NCBI GenBank assembly: GCA_963848035.1
Contig: CAWKCD010000001.1
Coordinates: 1,922,001-1,986,000, forward strand
Length of the DNA: 64,000 nucleotides
Direction: 5' to 3'
Origin: JAVVHH01 sp963848035
GTDB taxonomy: Bacteria > Pseudomonadota > Alphaproteobacteria > Acetobacterales > Acetobacteraceae
The notes below the pieces were generated by a model. It was not told the DNA's origin and did not search any database. It saw only the letters and a program-made list of their open reading frames with translations. Below are positions 9,862-18,373 of the stretch, in pieces. The number at the start of each line of letters is the position of its first letter. Position 1 is the first letter of the stretch. Both the position numbers and the translations under genes were made by a program.

Positions 9862-10760
9862 TTAGCCGCGCGATATGGACAGGCCGGCGAGAAGCGGAGC
9901 GTATGCGGCGAGCCTGCGGGATACGAACTCAGTGAAGAGCCGCACGCGCTTCGTCTTGCGTGTCTCCCCCTGCGTGAGAAGCCAAACCGTTCCGTACATG
10001 TGCAGCTCGGTGCCCGGCACCCTCACCAGTAGGGGGTCGGCATCGCCGATGAAGCACGGCAGTGTCGTCATCCCGAGCCCTTGCCTTACAGCGGCGATCT
10101 GCGCCTCGGCGTCCGTGGTCCTGAATGGAACCCCCGTGGTCGCGAACCTCGCCCTCGCTGGCCCAATCCGGAATGCCGTGCATGCTGATGACGATCCACC
10201 GGATGGGATCAGGCGCGCCCGCACGCCACGCGGCTAGTCGATCGCGGGACATGTAGACGCCGCCGAACAGCTCCGGTCCCTTCAGGCCGTGGAGGTTGAG
10301 CGGCAGGGTCTTGCGGTCGTAGACGACGCGGATCGCGACGTCGGCCTCTCGGTTGGTCAGATTTGCCAGCTCGCCGGACGACAGGATTTCCATCTCGATG
10401 TCCGGATGCAGACGCGCGAAATCGGCGAAGTCCGGCATGAGCAGGTGGGTCGCGAGGGGCGGCGTCAGCGTCACCCGCAGAAGCCCGCGCACGCTCTGGT
10501 CGCGACCGAAGACGCGCGTCTCCAGCTGGTGCGACGACGCTTCCATCTGGTTCGCGAGCTCGAGGACCTCCTCGCCCGCTTCCGTCAGGCGGTAGCCCGA
10601 AGGCAGCTTTTCGAACATGTGCGCCCCGAGGCGCTCCTCGAAGCTGGGCGATGCGTCGCAGCACGGTCGCGTGGTTCACCCCGAGGCGCTCGGCGGCAGC
10701 CCGCACCGAGCCTCCGCGCGCGACGGCAAGAAAGTAGCGAACGTCATCCCAGTCGATCAT
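9862..10760 (-). CDS. LysR-family transcriptional regulator (two frameshifts)
   Basis: The N-terminal winged helix-turn-helix is clear: DWDDVRYFLAVARGGSVRAA then RLGVNHATVLRRIAQL. One extra base near 10640 moves the frame to EERLGAHMFEKLPSGYRLT, and another near 10150 moves it to TTGVPFRTTDAEAQIAAVRQ; the effector domain then runs to the stop at 9862. After repair the length is 298 residues, typical for LysR. It is divergent from the SDR operon 235 bp away, the standard arrangement for a LysR activator of that operon. A perfect palindrome covers its start codon. GTG/ATG 10778 is an alternative upstream start. Confidence 0.82.
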
Positions 10761-10778
10761 GGTGCAATCCTGCACCAT
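10759..10778. promoter_or_regulatory. Palindromic operator at the lysR start
   Basis: ATGGTGCA and TGCACCAT form a perfect 8-bp inverted repeat around ATCC. It overlaps the ATG of the LysR gene and faces the divergent SDR operon. This is the expected size and position for an autoregulatory site, though the regulator that binds it is inferred from context only. Confidence 0.5.
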
Positions 10779-10995
10779 GGGCTGCGACCTTCCAAAGCCG
10801 CGCGTCTAGCGCATCGCCAAAGCCCGCATGGCGATCGTCGCGCTGACATCAGTCGTCCAGCCGGATCGATTTCGCACCACCGATGTGCGCGCTTCCGCAC
10901 TGAATGCCTCACTCCGGCGAACCCAACTTGAGCGTCTCTGGGCCTACTCGAATCAACCAGAGGCTTGAGACGGCGCAACAAGGAGACTGCACGAC

Positions 10996-11730
10996 ATGAC
11001 CAGACTGAATGGAAAGACCGCCGTGATCACCGGCGGCGCCACCGGCATCGGCCTCGCCGCGGCAAAGCGCTTCATCGAGGAGGGCGCCTTCGTCTTCATC
11101 TTCGGCCGCCGGCAGGACGCGCTCGACGCCGCCGTGGCCGAGCTCGGGCCCAATGCCCGCGCGGTGAAGGGCTCGGTCTCGGATCAGGCCGACCTCGACC
11201 GGCTCTACGCGGCGGTGAAGGCCGAGCGCGGAACCCTCGACATCGTCTTCGCCAATGCCGGGGTGGGAAGCCCGCTCAAGCTCGGCGAGATCACCGCCGA
11301 GCACATCGACGAAACCTTCGACATCAATGTGAAGGGGACGATCTTCACGGTCCAGAAGGCGCTGCCGCTGATGGGCAAGGGCGGTTCGATCATCCTGACC
11401 GGATCGAGCGCCGGCACCACGGGCGCCCCGGCATTCACCGCCTACAGCGCGAGCAAGGCGGCCGTGCGCAACCTCGCGCGGACCTGGGCGGAGGACCTGA
11501 AGGGCACCGGCATCCGGGTCAACGTGCTGTCGCCGGGGCCGACGGCGACCGAACTCGCCAAGGCAGCGCTCGGCGAGGAGGGCCAGAAGGCCTACGGCTC
11601 GATGACAGCGCTCCAGCGCATGGGCGATCCGGCGGAGATCGGCGCGGCGGCCGCCTTTCTCGCGTCGTCGGACAGCAGCTTCATGACCGCCAGCGAGGTC
11701 GCCGTCGATGGCGGCCTGGCGCAACTCTGA
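10996..11730 (+). CDS. Short-chain dehydrogenase/reductase (SDR)
   Basis: Classical SDR of 244 residues, NAD(P)-dependent. Visible are the Rossmann motif TGGATGIGLA at about residue 13, the structural NAG (FANAGVG) at about 88, the catalytic Ser in GSSAG near 138, and Tyr-x-x-x-Lys as YSASK near 151. AAGGAG lies just before ATG 10996. It is the first gene of the island operon, divergent from LysR, and its paralogue follows 48 bp later. Such LysR/SDR pairs are often redox- or aldehyde-responsive; the substrate cannot be named from sequence. Confidence 0.88.
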   Translation: MTRLNGKTAVITGGATGIGLAAAKRFIEEGAFVFIFGRRQDALDAAVAELGPNARAVKGSVSDQADLDRLYAAVKAERGTLDIVFANAGVGSPLKLGEITAEHIDETFDINVKGTIFTVQKALPLMGKGGSIILTGSSAGTTGAPAFTAYSASKAAVRNLARTWAEDLKGTGIRVNVLSPGPTATELAKAALGEEGQKAYGSMTALQRMGDPAEIGAAAAFLASSDSSFMTASEVAVDGGLAQL

Positions 11731-11778
11731 CCCGGCCGCGGTCCCGGGCCTGAGCCACACACTAAAGGATAGAAGATC

Positions 11779-12532
11779 ATGAAAAAGCTAGAAGGCAAGG
11801 TCGCCGTCATCACCGGCGGAAGCAGCGGGATCGGGTTGGCCACGGCCAAGCGCTTCGTGGAAGAAGGCGCGCACGTCGTGATCACCGGGCGACGGGAGAA
11901 GGAGCTGAAGGAGGCCGCGGCCCTCATCGCAGGGAAACGTTACGACGGTCGTGGGCGACGTGTCGCGCCTGGAAGATCTGGACCGGCTCTATGCCGTCGT
12001 GAAAGAGAAACATGGTCACATCGACATTCTCTTCGCGAACGCCGGCGCCGGGACGATCGCACCGCTCGCGGCAGCGACTGAGGCCCATTTCGACCAGACC
12101 TTCGATGTGAACGTGAAGGGGCTGTTCTTCACGGTGCAGAAGGCCCTTCCGCTCTTCAGAGACGGCGGTTCGATCATCCTGACCTCATCGGTCTCCAACG
12201 TGTTGGGGCTGCCGGGGTTCAGCACCTACGCCGCGAGTAAGGCGGCTGTGCGCAACTTCGCGCGCGCTTGGACACTGGAGCTGAAAGACCGCAAGATCCG
12301 CGTGAATGCAATGAGCCCCGGACCAACCGAGACCCCGGCCTTGGCGACAACGACGGGCCTTACCCCTGAGCAAGCCGAGCAAGCGGCCGCCCAGTTCGCC
12401 TCGCAGATCCCGATGGGTCGCAGGGGCAAGCCCGAGGAAATCGCGGCTGCCGTCACGTTCCTCGCCTCCGATGAAAGTTCTTACATCACCGGCGTGGATC
12501 TCGCCGTCGATGGCGGCATGGCGCAGGTCTGA
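11779..12532 (+). CDS. Second SDR (one frameshift)
   Basis: Close paralogue of the preceding SDR: Rossmann motif TGGSSGIGLA, NAG as FANAGAG, catalytic YAASK and C-terminal AVDGGMAQV. An extra A in GGGAAAC near 11940 splits the gene after AAALIAG. Removing it joins VTTVVGDVSRLEDL and gives 250 residues. The two SDRs probably arose by tandem duplication and then diverged. RBS-like AAAGGATAG precedes ATG 11779. Confidence 0.85.
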
Positions 12533-12614
12533 TCCCGGCTTCATACAGGATCGGAGAAACACAACACGGATCGGATCGCGCTCGATCCGATCTGCGCGAA
12601 ATGGAGAAATTCCC

Positions 12615-13035
12615 ATGAGCATTGAGAAGAACATCCAAGACCGTGAAGGACTTCTTCGCCGCGATCGGCCGCGGCGACAGGGAGGCTCTGCTGGCGCTGG
12701 TCGCCGAAGACATCGAGTGGATCATTCCGGGCAAGGACTGGCCGCTGGCCGGAACGCACCGCGGACACGCCGGGCTGGCGGATTTGCTCGAGACGGCATC
12801 CAGGTCGATCGAGACCTCCACGGAACCCCGGGAGTTCGTCGCGCAGGGAGACCGGGTCCTCGTCGTCGGCTTCGCGAGGGGAAGGATCAAGGCCACGAAC
12901 AAGACGTTCGAGGACGACTGGATCTTCGCCATCACGGTCCGGGACGGCAAACTGACCAACATCCGGGAATACGTCGACACGCAAGCACTGGCGCGGGCCG
13001 CGCAGGGATGCGACGCGTCCGTCGGCCGGCCGTAG
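12615..13035 (+). CDS. SnoaL-like/NTF2-fold protein (one frameshift)
   Basis: Starting at ATG 12615 (MSIEKNIQ), one extra base near 12640 is needed to continue as TVKDFFAAIGRGDREALLAL. The reconstruction has 139 residues of the SnoaL-like polyketide-cyclase/NTF2 fold: an opening helix, then ALVAEDIEWIIPG, DRVLVVGFARGR and DDWIFAITVRDGKLTNIREY. These small cone-shaped proteins bind or isomerise hydrophobic small molecules. It is third in the island operon behind the two SDRs. Activity unknown. Confidence 0.75.
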
Positions 13036-13086
13036 CGCTGGCCGATCGCTACGCACACGCCGCACGCTCAACTCAAGGAGATCCCG

Positions 13087-13719
13087 ATGTACGACCAATC
13101 CAAGCTATCCGAGTTGATCCGGTTCGCACGCGTCGATGCGGGCTCCACCGTCATCGACGTTTATCCCGGCGACGGCGACTGGACCCGTCTCTTCTCCGAC
13201 ATCGTGGGACCCGAAGGACGGGTCTACAGCTTCGTGCCGGCCGAAGTCGCCCACTTCAAGAACGATCCGGTCGGCCGCATGCGGACGCTTGCGAAGGAGC
13301 CGGGCCGAGAGAACGTCGAAGCCGTCTCGGCGGACCTCGTGGCGATGCCGGAGGTCACGCAACCGGCGGATGTCCTGTGGCTGCACCTGTTCTACCACGA
13401 TCTCCACACCGCGCTGATCCAGGCCAGGGGCGCGACGGCGGCCGACTTCAATCGAGCCGTCTACGAGCGGCTGAAGCCCGGTGGGTCCTACGTCATCGTC
13501 GACCACGCCGCCGCCGCCGGGGCGGGCACGAGCGACGCCCAGTCGCTGCATCGGATCGACCCTGCGTCCGTTCGCGAGGAGGTGGAGGCGGCCGGCTTCG
13601 TGCTGGACGCGGAAAGCACCATACTCGCGAACAAGGACGATCCGCACTCGATCAAGGTGTTCGACCCCACAATCAAGGGCGAGACCGATCGGTTCGCCTA
13701 CCGCTTCGTGAAGCCCTGA
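13087..13719 (+). CDS. Class I SAM-dependent methyltransferase-like protein
   Basis: A 210-residue protein with a Rossmann-like methyltransferase layout: STVIDVYPGDGDWTRLFSDI (motif I, about residues 18-37), GPEGRVYSFVPAE, ADVLWLHLFYHDL near residue 100 and the typical post-motif RLKPGGSYVIVDHA near 135. Motif I has YPGDGD in place of the common G-x-G-x-G, so SAM binding is probable but not certain. AAGGAGATCCC precedes ATG 13087. It is the last gene of the island operon. Confidence 0.72.
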   Translation: MYDQSKLSELIRFARVDAGSTVIDVYPGDGDWTRLFSDIVGPEGRVYSFVPAEVAHFKNDPVGRMRTLAKEPGRENVEAVSADLVAMPEVTQPADVLWLHLFYHDLHTALIQARGATAADFNRAVYERLKPGGSYVIVDHAAAAGAGTSDAQSLHRIDPASVREEVEAAGFVLDAESTILANKDDPHSIKVFDPTIKGETDRFAYRFVKP

Positions 13720-13864
13720 CGGGTCACTCACGGGCCCACAAGGAAATGCGCATAGCGCGGACATCGAACGGACGGCAGATTTCAGGAAACGCTCTATGGT
13801 CGGCGAGCGACCTAAAGGGGTCGTGAGCGGACGTTGCCCAGCGGGGCTCGACAGTGAGGACTTA

Positions 13865-14647
13865 TCAAGTTCTGAGCAGGGCAACGATTTGGGGCAGCAG
13901 ACTAGGATCGCCGACGGCGATGACGTTGCCGTCGCTGGCGGGGGTGAGGGGGTGGCCTTGCCAGTCGCGGACGAGGCCGCCGGCGCCTTCGATGACGGGG
14001 ACGAGGGCGGCCCAGTCCCATAGCTTGAGGCCGGGTTCGACGATGGCGTCGATGAGGCCGAGGGCGATGAGGGCGTAGGCGTAGCAGTCGCCGCCGTAGG
14101 TGACGCGACGGGCGGACTGGCGGAGGCGGTCGAAGGCGGGGCGTTGCGCTGATGTGAAGAGGTCGGGGGAGGTGCAGGAGAGTTCGGCGTCGGCCAGGGT
14201 GGGGCATGGGCGGGCGCCGGGCTTGCCGTAGGGGCCGCGGAATTGGGTGGGTTGGCCGTGGATGCCGATCCAGCGCTCGTTGGTGATGGGCTGGTCGATG
14301 AGGCCGAGGATGGGGGTGTCGCCGTCGAGCAGGGCGATGAGGGTGCCGAAGATGGGGCGGCCGGTGATGAAGGCGCGGGTGCCGTCGACGGGATCGAGGA
14401 CCCAGCGGTAGCGGGCGGACTCGCGGAGGTTGGGGAATTCCTCGCCGATGATGCCGTGGTCGGGGAAGCGGGCCTCGAGGACGGCGCGCATCGCCATCTC
14501 GGCGTTGCGGTCGGCGATGGTGACGGGGGATTCGTCGGATTTGGTGTCGGCGGCGAGGGGGGTGCGGAAGTGGGGGCGGATCGCTTGGGCGGCGGCGTCG
14601 AGGGCGGCGTGGGCGGCGGCTTCGGCGGTGGCGATCAGGTCTTGCAT
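13865..14647 (-). CDS. hisN: Histidinol-phosphatase / inositol-monophosphatase family
   Basis: A 260-residue Mg-dependent phosphatase. The metal-binding signatures are seen: GEEFPNLRE (about residue 68), DPVDGTRAFITG (about 85-96) and LKLWDWAALVPVIEGAGG (about 208). The GRPIFGTLIALL segment and overall form agree best with HisN-type histidinol-phosphate phosphatases of alphaproteobacteria, which make histidinol in histidine synthesis. Inositol-1-phosphatase is the alternative. The gene is monocistronic, and its 5' end faces the small exported-protein gene. Confidence 0.82.
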   Translation of the reverse strand: MQDLIATAEAAAHAALDAAAQAIRPHFRTPLAADTKSDESPVTIADRNAEMAMRAVLEARFPDHGIIGEEFPNLRESARYRWVLDPVDGTRAFITGRPIFGTLIALLDGDTPILGLIDQPITNERWIGIHGQPTQFRGPYGKPGARPCPTLADAELSCTSPDLFTSAQRPAFDRLRQSARRVTYGGDCYAYALIALGLIDAIVEPGLKLWDWAALVPVIEGAGGLVRDWQGHPLTPASDGNVIAVGDPSLLPQIVALLRT

Positions 14648-14706
14648 GGGGGAGTTGTTCGGGGCGGCGGGCGGCAGGTCAAGGGGCCTGCCGCCGCCGG
14701 GTCGGG

Positions 14707-14973
14707 TCAGTGGGGGGCGGGGGCGTTGTTGGTGGGGGTCATGCTGTGGTTGAGGGTAGGGGTGGGGATCGAGTTGGCTTGGCCGAGGCCCTGGTTGGAT
14801 TGCGCGTTGCCGGGCTGCGCGCTGGCGTTGGAATCGGCTTGGGGGTTGGCGAGGTTGGGCTCGCGCATGGGGATGGGGCCTTGGCCGGTGCCGGTGGTCT
14901 GGCCGGTGCTCTGGGCGTTGGCGGCGATTGGGGCGGCGGCGAGGATGAGGGCGGCGAGGATGGCAGACTTCAC
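14707..14973 (-). CDS. Small exported protein of unknown function
   Basis: A GTG start at 14973 behind GGAGA gives an 88-residue product with a clean signal peptide (VKSAILAALILAAAPIAANA) and a low-complexity Asn/Gln/Pro/Thr-rich mature part. A longer open frame extends upstream but runs into the opposite gene and has no RBS. Not recognised; likely periplasmic. Confidence 0.6.
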   Translation of the reverse strand: MKSAILAALILAAAPIAANAQSTGQTTGTGQGPIPMREPNLANPQADSNASAQPGNAQSNQGLGQANSIPTPTLNHSMTPTNNAPAPH

Positions 14974-15064
14974 GAGGTTCTCCGATCGGCGTTGCGCCTG
15001 AAGTGGCGGGTTTCTATGGTCGCAACGCGATGACATCGGCTTTCTGCAGCACGCTCGACCACTC

Positions 15065-15793
15065 GTGACCCCGATCGTCGTGATTCCCTCGCGGATGGCG
15101 TCGACACGCCTGCCGGGCAAGCCGCTGGCCGATATCGGCGGGCGGGCGATGATCCTGCATGTGCTGGATCGGGCGCGGGAGGCGGATATCGGGCCGGTGG
15201 CGGTGGCTTGCGCGGACGAGGAGATCGCCGACGCGGTGCGGGCGGCGGGGGCGGTGGCGGTCATGACCGATCCGAGTTTGCCTTCGGGGTCGGACCGGGT
15301 GCATGCGGCGCTGGCGGTGTTGGATCCGCAGGGACGATACGATGTCGTGGTGAATTTGCAGGGGGATCTGCCGACGATCCCGGCGGTGCAGCTTCGGGCG
15401 GTGATCACGCCGTTGTCGGACCCGGCGGTAGATATCGCGACGTTGGTGGCGCCGATCCTGTCGGCCGAGGAGGCGGCGCTGCCGTCGGTGGTGAAGGCGG
15501 CTTGCGCGTTCGACCGGGGGCGGGCGGTGTCGCCGGCGCTGTATTTCTCGCGGGCGGCGATCCCAGCGGGGGAGGGGCCGCTGTGGCACCATATCGGGAT
15601 CTATGCTTATCGGCGGGCGGCGTTGGCGCGGTTCGTGAGCTTGCCGGAGAGCCCGCTGGAGCGGCGGGAGAAATTGGAGCAGTTGCGGGCGTTGGAGGCG
15701 GGCATGCGGATCGCGTGCGCGCGGGTGGAACATGCGCCGTTCGGGGTGGACACGCCTGGCGATCTGGAGCGGGCACGGCGGGAGTTGGCATGA
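15065..15793 (+). CDS. kdsB: 3-deoxy-manno-octulosonate cytidylyltransferase
   Basis: CMP-Kdo synthetase, 242 residues, which activates Kdo with CTP for lipopolysaccharide synthesis in the cytoplasm. Seen are the nucleotide-binding opening IPSRMASTRLPGKPL, SGSDRVHAAL near residue 75, VVNLQGDLPTI near 95, and HHIGIYAYRRAALARF near 178. GTG 15065 is the start that gives the normal N-terminus. Its stop overlaps the ATG of pheA (ATGA), so the two are translationally coupled. Confidence 0.93.
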   Translation: MTPIVVIPSRMASTRLPGKPLADIGGRAMILHVLDRAREADIGPVAVACADEEIADAVRAAGAVAVMTDPSLPSGSDRVHAALAVLDPQGRYDVVVNLQGDLPTIPAVQLRAVITPLSDPAVDIATLVAPILSAEEAALPSVVKAACAFDRGRAVSPALYFSRAAIPAGEGPLWHHIGIYAYRRAALARFVSLPESPLERREKLEQLRALEAGMRIACARVEHAPFGVDTPGDLERARRELA

Positions 15794-16638
15794 GCAAGAT
15801 CGCGTTTCAGGGGCTGAAGGGGGCTTATTCGGACCTCGCGTGCCGGCAGGCCTATCCGGAGATGGAGTCGCTGCCGTGCGCGACGTTCGAGCGGGCGATC
15901 GAGGCGGTGAAGCATGGCGATGCGGAGCTGGGGATGCTCGCGGTGGAGAACAGCCTGGCGGGGCGGGTGCCGGACATCCATGCGCTGCTGCCGGGGAGCG
16001 GGCTGTTCATCATCGGCGAGCATTTCCAGCGGGTGGAGCACTGCCTGCTCGGGCCGAAAGGGGCGCGGATCGAGGATGTGAAACGGGTGCACTCGCATGC
16101 GGTGGCGCTGGGCCAGGTGCGGCGGATCGTGGCGGAGCTGGGGGCGGAGCCGGTGATCGAGGCGGATACCGCCGGGTCGGCGAAGCTGGTGGCGGAGTGG
16201 GGGCGGCGGGAGGATGCGGCGATCGCCTCTTCGCTGGCGGCGGAGATCTATGGGCTCGAGGTGCTGCGGGCGAACGTGGAGGACGCGGCGCACAACACGA
16301 CTCGGTTCTACGTGACGGCGAGGGAGGCGCGGACGCCGTCGGGGAATGCGGGCGAGGTGATGACGACGTTCGTGTTCCGGGTCCGCAACGTGCCGGCGGC
16401 TTTGTACAAGGCGTTGGGCGGGTTCGCGACCAACGGCGTCAACATGACGCGGTTGGAGAGCTACATGCTGGATGGGGAGTTCACGGCGACGCAGTTCATG
16501 TGCGACGTGGATGGGTATCCGGAGCAGCCGGGGTTGCGGCGGGCTTTGGAGGAGCTGTCGTTCTTCTCGCGGGAGATGCGGATCCTCGGGGTTTATCCGA
16601 AGGCGGCGTTCCGGCGGGCCCGGGCTGGGGGCGATTGA
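15790..16638 (+). CDS. pheA: Prephenate dehydratase
   Basis: A 282-residue monofunctional prephenate dehydratase making phenylpyruvate. The catalytic domain has VENSLAGRVPDIHALL (about residue 55) and the essential Thr region DAAHNTTRFYVTAR (about 172). A C-terminal ACT domain starts about residue 190 and keeps LESYMLDGEF (ESRP-equivalent region), so feedback inhibition by phenylalanine is expected. No chorismate mutase domain is fused. It overlaps kdsB by four bases. Confidence 0.93.
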   Translation: MSKIAFQGLKGAYSDLACRQAYPEMESLPCATFERAIEAVKHGDAELGMLAVENSLAGRVPDIHALLPGSGLFIIGEHFQRVEHCLLGPKGARIEDVKRVHSHAVALGQVRRIVAELGAEPVIEADTAGSAKLVAEWGRREDAAIASSLAAEIYGLEVLRANVEDAAHNTTRFYVTAREARTPSGNAGEVMTTFVFRVRNVPAALYKALGGFATNGVNMTRLESYMLDGEFTATQFMCDVDGYPEQPGLRRALEELSFFSREMRILGVYPKAAFRRARAGGD

Positions 16639-16646
16639 GAGCTGGG

Positions 16647-16678
16647 TTGGGGGGTGGCGCTTCGCTTAGCTACCCACC
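16647..16678. repeat. REP-like hairpin between convergent genes
   Basis: GGGTGGC and GCTACCC pair around GCTTCGCTTA between pheA and the minus-strand gene. The GGTGGCGCTTCGCTTAGC type of hairpin is common in GC-rich bacteria and may act as a two-way transcription stop. Confidence 0.5.
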
Positions 16679-16690
16679 GCGTCGGAAGGG

Positions 16691-17308
16691 TTATTCGGGG
16701 AAGCGGGGGAGTTTGACGCCGTCTGCGGGGAGGTCGTAGCGGGAGGCGTTCAGTTGCATCGCGAGGAAGGTGTAGTAGCCGCTGATGCCAACCATATCGA
16801 CGAGGGCGGGCTTGCCGAAGCGCTTCTCGGCGCGGGCCCACGTGGCGTCGGAGACGCGCTTGGTCTGCTGCAATTCGTTGGTGAAGTCATAGACGATCGC
16901 TTCGTCTTCGGTGAGGTCGGCGGGGCGGCGTCCCTCGCGGATGGCGGCGATGGTTTCGGGCTTGATGCCGCTCTTGGCTGCGATCGGGGCGTGGACGTGC
17001 CACTCGTAATCCTGCGTCCAGTTGCGGGCGGTGACGAGGATGACGAGTTCGGAGAGGGTGTTGCCGATGCCGGAGTGGTAGCGGAGGTAGTCGCCCATGG
17101 AACGGGCGAGGCTCATCACTTCGGGGGAGTAAATCAGCGGTTCGAACGGGCCGAAGACGGGGGTCTTGCGGGCGGCCAGGAAGTCCTCGGCGGCCTTTTT
17201 CTGCTGCGCGTCGTATTGGTCGGGCGGGATCGTGGGCAGGCGGGTCTGGGCCATGGCTAAGGGCGCCAAGGCGCAGCTGGCGAGCAAGACCGCATAGATT
17301 TTCCTCAC
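16691..17308 (-). CDS. Exported carboxymuconolactone-decarboxylase-like (AhpD-fold) protein
   Basis: A 205-residue protein with signal peptide MRKIYAVLLASCALAPLAMA. The core LSELVILVTARNWTQDYEWHVHAPIA resembles the CMD/AhpD region, but the usual CxxC is replaced: the motif reads TQDYEWHVH without cysteines, so a peroxiredoxin-reductase role is unlikely. The second half has VDMVGISGYYTFLAMQLNA. It lies one base upstream of the DUF3035 lipoprotein gene region and probably shares transcription. Confidence 0.75.
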   Translation of the reverse strand: MRKIYAVLLASCALAPLAMAQTRLPTIPPDQYDAQQKKAAEDFLAARKTPVFGPFEPLIYSPEVMSLARSMGDYLRYHSGIGNTLSELVILVTARNWTQDYEWHVHAPIAAKSGIKPETIAAIREGRRPADLTEDEAIVYDFTNELQQTKRVSDATWARAEKRFGKPALVDMVGISGYYTFLAMQLNASRYDLPADGVKLPRFPE

Positions 17309-17309
17309 G

Positions 17310-17861
17310 TTAGAAGAGGCCGCTGAGCAGGCCGGCGCGGCGACGTTGGATGATGGGGGTGTCGCCGGTGTCGGTGGCTTGGCCGAGGGCGGCGTTCTGG
17401 CGCAGGCGTTGGCTCTCGCGGACGGGGTCGACGACGGTGCCGGGCGGGGTCGGCGTCTTCCAGAACATCAGGCGGTCGGTGAAGGAGCGGTCGGAGCCGC
17501 TGAGGGCGGCTTCGCTATCGACTTCGGCGCGGATGTTGGCAGGGGCGGCGCGGCCGGACGATTGGACGAGCGCCTGCTCGCCAGGGCTGAGCGGGGTGCG
17601 GGCGGCGGATTGATTGATGGAGTCGGGGACCAGCGTGGCTTCGGCTTGTTGGCGCTGGGTGAGTTCCTGCGGGCGGCGGGCGCCGGGCTGGGGCGGGCGG
17701 AGGGTGAAGTCCGGCGGCATGGACAGCGGCGCGCGGGTGGTGACCTGGAACTCGTCCGGGGCGTCGCGGCTGAGGCCGAAGGTGCGGGTCAGTTCGTCGC
17801 CGCTGCAGGCGGTGAGGCCGATCACGCCGGCAAGGGCGGCCAAGCGCAGGAATTTGGTCAT
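17310..17861 (-). CDS. DUF3035 (BamF-like) lipoprotein
   Basis: A 183-residue lipoprotein: signal sequence with lipobox LTAC (lipidated Cys at residue 19), then SGDELTRTFGLSRDAPDEF and PLSMPPDFTLRPPQPG, the conserved phrase of DUF3035 proteins. In alphaproteobacteria such a lipoprotein is an accessory of the outer-membrane BAM complex (BamF in Caulobacter). It is directly downstream of lspA, the peptidase that would mature it, as in many relatives. Confidence 0.82.
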   Translation of the reverse strand: MTKFLRLAALAGVIGLTACSGDELTRTFGLSRDAPDEFQVTTRAPLSMPPDFTLRPPQPGARRPQELTQRQQAEATLVPDSINQSAARTPLSPGEQALVQSSGRAAPANIRAEVDSEAALSGSDRSFTDRLMFWKTPTPPGTVVDPVRESQRLRQNAALGQATDTGDTPIIQRRRAGLLSGLF

Positions 17862-17871
17862 GTTGCGGCTT

Positions 17872-18363
17872 CTACTGCTGGAGGCCCGGCGCCTGCAAGC
17901 GCGGTCGCGCGGGTCGGAGGCCGTCCAGGATCAGAATTGCGACGCCGCAGACGATGGCGGCGTCGGCGACGTTGAAGACGTACCAGGACCAGCCGAAGGC
18001 GTGGGCGTGGATGAAGTCGACGACGGCGCCGAAGCGGAGGCGGTCGAGGACGTTGCCGATGGCGCCGCCGGCGATGGCGCCGAGGGAGATGGCGACGAGG
18101 GCGCGGTCGGCGCGGTGCATCCAGACGGCGAGGGCGACGACGACGGCGAGCGCGATGGCGGTGAGGATGTAGGCGCCCCAGGGGCCGTCCTGGTGGAGGA
18201 GGCCGAAGGTGACGCCCTGGTTCCAGACCATGGTGAGGTTGAGGACCGGGAGGAGCGGGACGGTGCGGAGGTCCGGCAGGTCGAGGACGTTCAGGACCCA
18301 GTATTTGCTGAGCTGGTCGGCGAGAAAGACGATCAGGGCGGTGGGGAGGCCGAGTTTCAGCAT
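17872..18363 (-). CDS. lspA: Lipoprotein signal peptidase
   Basis: Signal peptidase II, 163 residues, an inner-membrane aspartic protease that cleaves prolipoprotein signal peptides. Four membrane segments are visible. The catalytic aspartates are in GGAIGNVLDRLRFGAVVDFI (N-x-x-D-R and V-V-D-F), and the family box NQGVTFGLL is present. ATG 18363 lies 11 bp after the ileS stop, giving the common ileS-lspA operon. Confidence 0.93.
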   Translation of the reverse strand: MLKLGLPTALIVFLADQLSKYWVLNVLDLPDLRTVPLLPVLNLTMVWNQGVTFGLLHQDGPWGAYILTAIALAVVVALAVWMHRADRALVAISLGAIAGGAIGNVLDRLRFGAVVDFIHAHAFGWSWYVFNVADAAIVCGVAILILDGLRPARPRLQAPGLQQ

Positions 18364-18373
18364 GTTGGCGTCA

